Shown here: positions 61,147-64,000 of the stretch, in pieces
Numbering within the stretch: the stretch's first letter is position 1
How the letters are laid out: every line of letters starts with the position of its first letter
Assembly: GCF_003058195.1 (NCBI RefSeq)
Contig: NZ_QBUH01000010.1
Coordinates: forward strand, 1 to 64,000
Length of the DNA: 64,000 bases
From: Elizabethkingia sp. YR214
GTDB lineage: Bacteria > Bacteroidota > Bacteroidia > Flavobacteriales > Weeksellaceae
Direction: 5' to 3'
Position numbers and translations under genes: made by a program
The notes under the pieces: model-generated
Database searches by the model: none
Seen by the model: the letters and a program-made list of their open reading frames with translations, nothing else
Told to the model about the DNA's origin: nothing

Positions 61147-63231
61147 ATGAAAAAACTCTTACTAATACTATGCTGCTTTGTTTTTGTGGGATTTTATAAA
61201 GCTGACGAGATAGAGGTAATAAAACAAAGAATTGCGGAATGGAACTGGTCTAATGATATTAACCGAACCGAGATAATCCGAGATGCACAGAAGTGGGAGC
61301 AGACACTACAGGCGGATCAACAATGGCAGGATGTAGACTATAAAAATCCTACACGTGCTATTTGGACAGCATTTCAGCACCTGAAAAGAGTAAAGGAGAT
61401 GACCATTGCGTATACGGCTCCCTGGAGTTCATTGAGAAATGATGAGAAAACTTTCGAAGCTATTCAAAATGGATTGTTATTCTGGAATAGAGCCAAAATA
61501 AAGAATATTAACTGGTGGTGGAACGAGATAGAGGCTCCGAGAACTATTGGTGTAATATTGATTATGCTGGAACGAAATAATGGAAAACAGTTGCCCGGTG
61601 AACTTTTCAGTAGTTTGGTAAAACAGATGGATTATAAACGTACGAACGGTGTTACAGGTGTTAACCTTGCCGATTTTGATACCCATATTTTTTATAGTGG
61701 CTTGTTGAATAAGAATGAAGAAGAAATTCGGAAAGGATTAGAAAATATATTCTCAATTAATAAAGCAACGGTAAAAGAAGGAGTACAGTTTGATAACTCG
61801 TATGCCCAGCACGAAATTATGCTGCATATTTTTGGTTACGGAACAGAATACCTGAAAGTGGAAACTTACATCGGTGCTATGGTGGCTGATACCAAATTTG
61901 CGATGAAGGGGGAACAACTGAGAACTTTCAGCAACTTTATTGCGAGAACATTGATTCCGCAAATCAGAGGACGTTATACCAACTGGACATCATTCGGGCG
62001 ACAGATTGCCCGTGAAGATTTTACAGATATGAAATGGCTGGCTCCTTATTTTGAAAAGCTAATCTTAATGGATAAGATGAATACAGGTGTTTATCAGGAT
62101 GCAATTGAGAGGATTAATCAAAAGAAAAAACCAAATTTTCATATCGGAGAACTCCAAAAGCATTATTGGAATACAGATTTTACCTTTTACCAGAATCCTG
62201 TTTATCAGTTTTCTGTAAGAATGTCATCTAAATATACACAACAAGCGGAAACAGACCTAAATGGTGAAAACAAAAAAGGCGGAAACCGTTCTATTGGTTC
62301 TTATGCATTATTGCAGGATGGCACAGAATACTATAATATCTATCCTGTATGGGACTGGAAAAAAATCCCGGGAACGACTACGCTGGAAAATTCCCCTTTA
62401 CCGGATACTAAATATTTAACTCCGGGAAAATCTGTATTTGCAGGCGGGGTAAGTGATGGTAAAACCGGAGTGTCTGCATTTTTGCAAGATCAGTTTGAAG
62501 TAAAAGCTCAAAAATCGTGGTTTATGTTTGGAAGAGAAGTTGTTTGTGTAAGTAGCCAGATTTCCACGGATAAAGATGATGAGGTGCTAACAACGGTAGA
62601 ACAGAATTTCTTTAAAGATAAAGTTACTTATCGGAATTCTGTTGGTAAGTACGAAGTAAGAGAAGGGCAGTTGGTCAATAGCAATGATCAGCAGATCCTT
62701 TTACACCGGAATACAGCTTATATATTTCCGGAGAAAACTAATCTGACTATTTCTTCTCAGATACAAAAAGGAACCTGGAAAGAACTGACGGAACTGGGAA
62801 GTACAGAAGAAAAACAATCAGCTGTATTCAAATTATGGATTAACCATGGTAAAAAAGTGAGTAATGGCAGTTACCAGTATTTTATTGTACCCGGCATCCG
62901 CAATGTGAACAAAGCGAAGAAAATTGTTGCTGATTTTACCGTATGGAATCAGAAAGATGTACATGCAGTGTATCAAAAATCTTCTAAAAAGCTAATGTTG
63001 GTTTTCTTCAGACCGGCAGAGATTGAAGTGATGGGGCAGGCGATTAAGGCTGATCGTGCTTGTACGTTATTAATCGAAAATTTGGATGCACAAAGCCCTG
63101 AAGTTTTCGTTTCCGACCCTTCAAGAAAAGAAAAAGAAGTAAATTTGGGGATCGGAAAAGAGAATATTCATATTAATCTGCCTACCGACAGAGCTTTTGC
63201 TGGCTCTTCGGTACACTATAAAAATAAATAA
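61147..63231 (+). CDS. Polysaccharide lyase family 8, copy 2
   Basis: 694 aa, a clear paralogue of the preceding gene with long identical stretches (for example NSYAQH, LHIFGYGTEYLKVETYIGAM). Signal peptide MKKLLLILCCFVFVGFYKA. Catalytic residues Asn173, His222, Tyr231 and Arg285 are all kept, so it should be active. The two copies differ mainly in surface and C-terminal residues and could have different glycosaminoglycan preferences. It is followed 5 nt later by ung. Confidence 0.85.
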   Translation: MKKLLLILCCFVFVGFYKADEIEVIKQRIAEWNWSNDINRTEIIRDAQKWEQTLQADQQWQDVDYKNPTRAIWTAFQHLKRVKEMTIAYTAPWSSLRNDEKTFEAIQNGLLFWNRAKIKNINWWWNEIEAPRTIGVILIMLERNNGKQLPGELFSSLVKQMDYKRTNGVTGVNLADFDTHIFYSGLLNKNEEEIRKGLENIFSINKATVKEGVQFDNSYAQHEIMLHIFGYGTEYLKVETYIGAMVADTKFAMKGEQLRTFSNFIARTLIPQIRGRYTNWTSFGRQIAREDFTDMKWLAPYFEKLILMDKMNTGVYQDAIERINQKKKPNFHIGELQKHYWNTDFTFYQNPVYQFSVRMSSKYTQQAETDLNGENKKGGNRSIGSYALLQDGTEYYNIYPVWDWKKIPGTTTLENSPLPDTKYLTPGKSVFAGGVSDGKTGVSAFLQDQFEVKAQKSWFMFGREVVCVSSQISTDKDDEVLTTVEQNFFKDKVTYRNSVGKYEVREGQLVNSNDQQILLHRNTAYIFPEKTNLTISSQIQKGTWKELTELGSTEEKQSAVFKLWINHGKKVSNGSYQYFIVPGIRNVNKAKKIVADFTVWNQKDVHAVYQKSSKKLMLVFFRPAEIEVMGQAIKADRACTLLIENLDAQSPEVFVSDPSRKEKEVNLGIGKENIHINLPTDRAFAGSSVHYKNK

Positions 63232-63236
63232 GAAAA

Positions 63237-63881
63237 ATGACGTGGTCTGAGGTTTTAGCTCCTATTAAAAGTTCTGAATACTTTGAAACCTTATGGAAAA
63301 AGGTGAATGAACAGTATAAAACACAAAAATGCTTTCCGCCGAAGAATCAGATCTTCCGGGCACTGGAGCTTACTCCGTTCGATAATGTAGAAGTGGTAAT
63401 TATAGGGCAGGATCCTTATCATAACGATGGTCAGGCGAATGGTTTGTGCTTTTCCGTATCCGAAAGTGTAACTGCACCCCCTTCTCTAAAAAATATATTT
63501 ACAGAGCTGAAAGATGATCTTGGTATTACCAGAACCAAAAAGGAACTGGATGACTGGGGACAGCAAGGGGTTTTGCTGCTTAATGCAACACTTACCGTAC
63601 AGGCGCATCAACCCAATTCGCATAAAGACTTAGGATGGGAGAAATTCACAGACTATGTAATTCGTCAGATTTCTGAGAAAAAAGAAAATGTGGTTTTTGT
63701 ACTCTGGGGAGCTTTTGCACAGAAAAAAGCTACGCTGATAGATACTTCAAAACATCATATTCTGGCATCGGCACACCCTTCGCCTTTTTCAGTATACAGA
63801 GGTTTTTATGGAAGCAAGCCTTTTTCTAAAATCAATGAATATCTGGAAACAAAAGGGAAGAAACCCATTGTCTGGGGATAG
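63237..63881 (+). CDS. ung: Uracil-DNA glycosylase, family 1
   Basis: 214 aa. Removes uracil from DNA. Motif GQDPYH (57-62, Asp59 as the general base) and the HPSPFSVYRGFYG leucine-loop region near the C-terminus are both present. Length is normal. It lies 5 nt after the second lyase, so it may be expressed with it, but a strong terminator follows it. Confidence 0.95.
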   Translation: MTWSEVLAPIKSSEYFETLWKKVNEQYKTQKCFPPKNQIFRALELTPFDNVEVVIIGQDPYHNDGQANGLCFSVSESVTAPPSLKNIFTELKDDLGITRTKKELDDWGQQGVLLLNATLTVQAHQPNSHKDLGWEKFTDYVIRQISEKKENVVFVLWGAFAQKKATLIDTSKHHILASAHPSPFSVYRGFYGSKPFSKINEYLETKGKKPIVWG

Positions 63882-63910
63882 TAATCAGTAGTTTTCTGAA
63901 CTTAATATAT

Positions 63911-63946
63911 AAACCTCATAGATATTAGAAATCTATGAGGTTTTTT
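63911..63946 (+). terminator. Terminator of the PL8-ung operon
   Basis: A 13-bp perfect stem (AAACCTCATAGAT and complement) with a 7-nt loop and a following T run. Confidence 0.85.
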
Positions 63947-63975
63947 AATGCTTGATTAATAAGTTTTTTTCTTAT

Positions 63976-64000
63976 TTATTTCCACTCTTCTAATGGTTGT
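63976..64000 (-). CDS. Possible 3' end of a leftward gene
   Basis: On the minus strand, the window edge reads QPLEEWK then TAA (63978-63976), a coding-like end pointing to a gene that begins outside the window. Too short to identify, and could be chance. Confidence 0.25.

Overview
The window is a chromosomal segment of a Bacteroidota (Flavobacteriia, Weeksellaceae) bacterium, almost certainly an Elizabethkingia. The strongest evidence is a gene whose product matches, as I remember it, the PNGase F precursor of E. meningoseptica nearly residue for residue. Supporting evidence is the low GC, a split transketolase, a Bat aerotolerance operon, tandem PL8 lyases, a short Cys-rich peptide with a Chryseobacterium/Elizabethkingia-type leader, and many copies of the flavobacterial -7 promoter element TAnnTTTG.

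Positions 1-7100 form an AT-rich accessory island next to a tRNA-Ser(GGA) gene. It holds two adjacent reverse transcriptase genes with intact YVDD active sites. Directly downstream is a structured non-coding segment that presents an alternating (AC)n tract in a loop. This is the layout of a type 3 defence-associated reverse transcriptase system (DRT3: Drt3a + Drt3b + ncRNA) and is the main find of the window. A convergent 535-aa PD-(D/E)XK nuclease-like gene and a decayed coding remnant complete the island.

Positions 7200-26300 are core genome: ansA, RNA methyltransferases trmH and rsmE, a four-helix-bundle protein, tsaD back-to-back with tamB (start codons 2 bp apart), an Lrp/AsnC regulator, and a TPR/HTH regulator. 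The regulator is divergent from a six-gene operon of small membrane proteins and a lipoprotein; one 57-aa member is below usual ORF cut-offs. A GH3 beta-glucosidase follows.

Positions 26400-38100 hold the split transketolase, PNGase F, a TetR regulator with a palindromic operator over its own -33 element, a glycosyltransferase, a YfhO-type membrane protein, rlmB and a DinB-family protein. Positions 38200-47240 are a MoxR/Bat operon (AAA ATPase, DUF58 and VWA proteins, TPR protein, BatD) that contains a dapB homologue with an unusual active-site motif, followed by marC.

Positions 47200-64000 hold menF and a MenI-like thioesterase (menaquinone synthesis), an acyltransferase, PadR/PspC envelope-stress genes, an HD phosphohydrolase, a Crp/Fnr regulator, a secreted esterase, a bacteriocin-like Cys-rich peptide, a MutS2 without its Smr domain, two tandem glycosaminoglycan lyases and ung. 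PNGase F, the GH3 enzyme, the secreted esterase and the PL8 pair together suggest a lifestyle that uses host glycans.

A recurring pattern is that several genes (ansA, trmH, tsaD, the HD gene, mutS2) have a TAnnTTTG -7 element 4-6 nt before the start codon, which predicts leaderless or nearly leaderless mRNAs.
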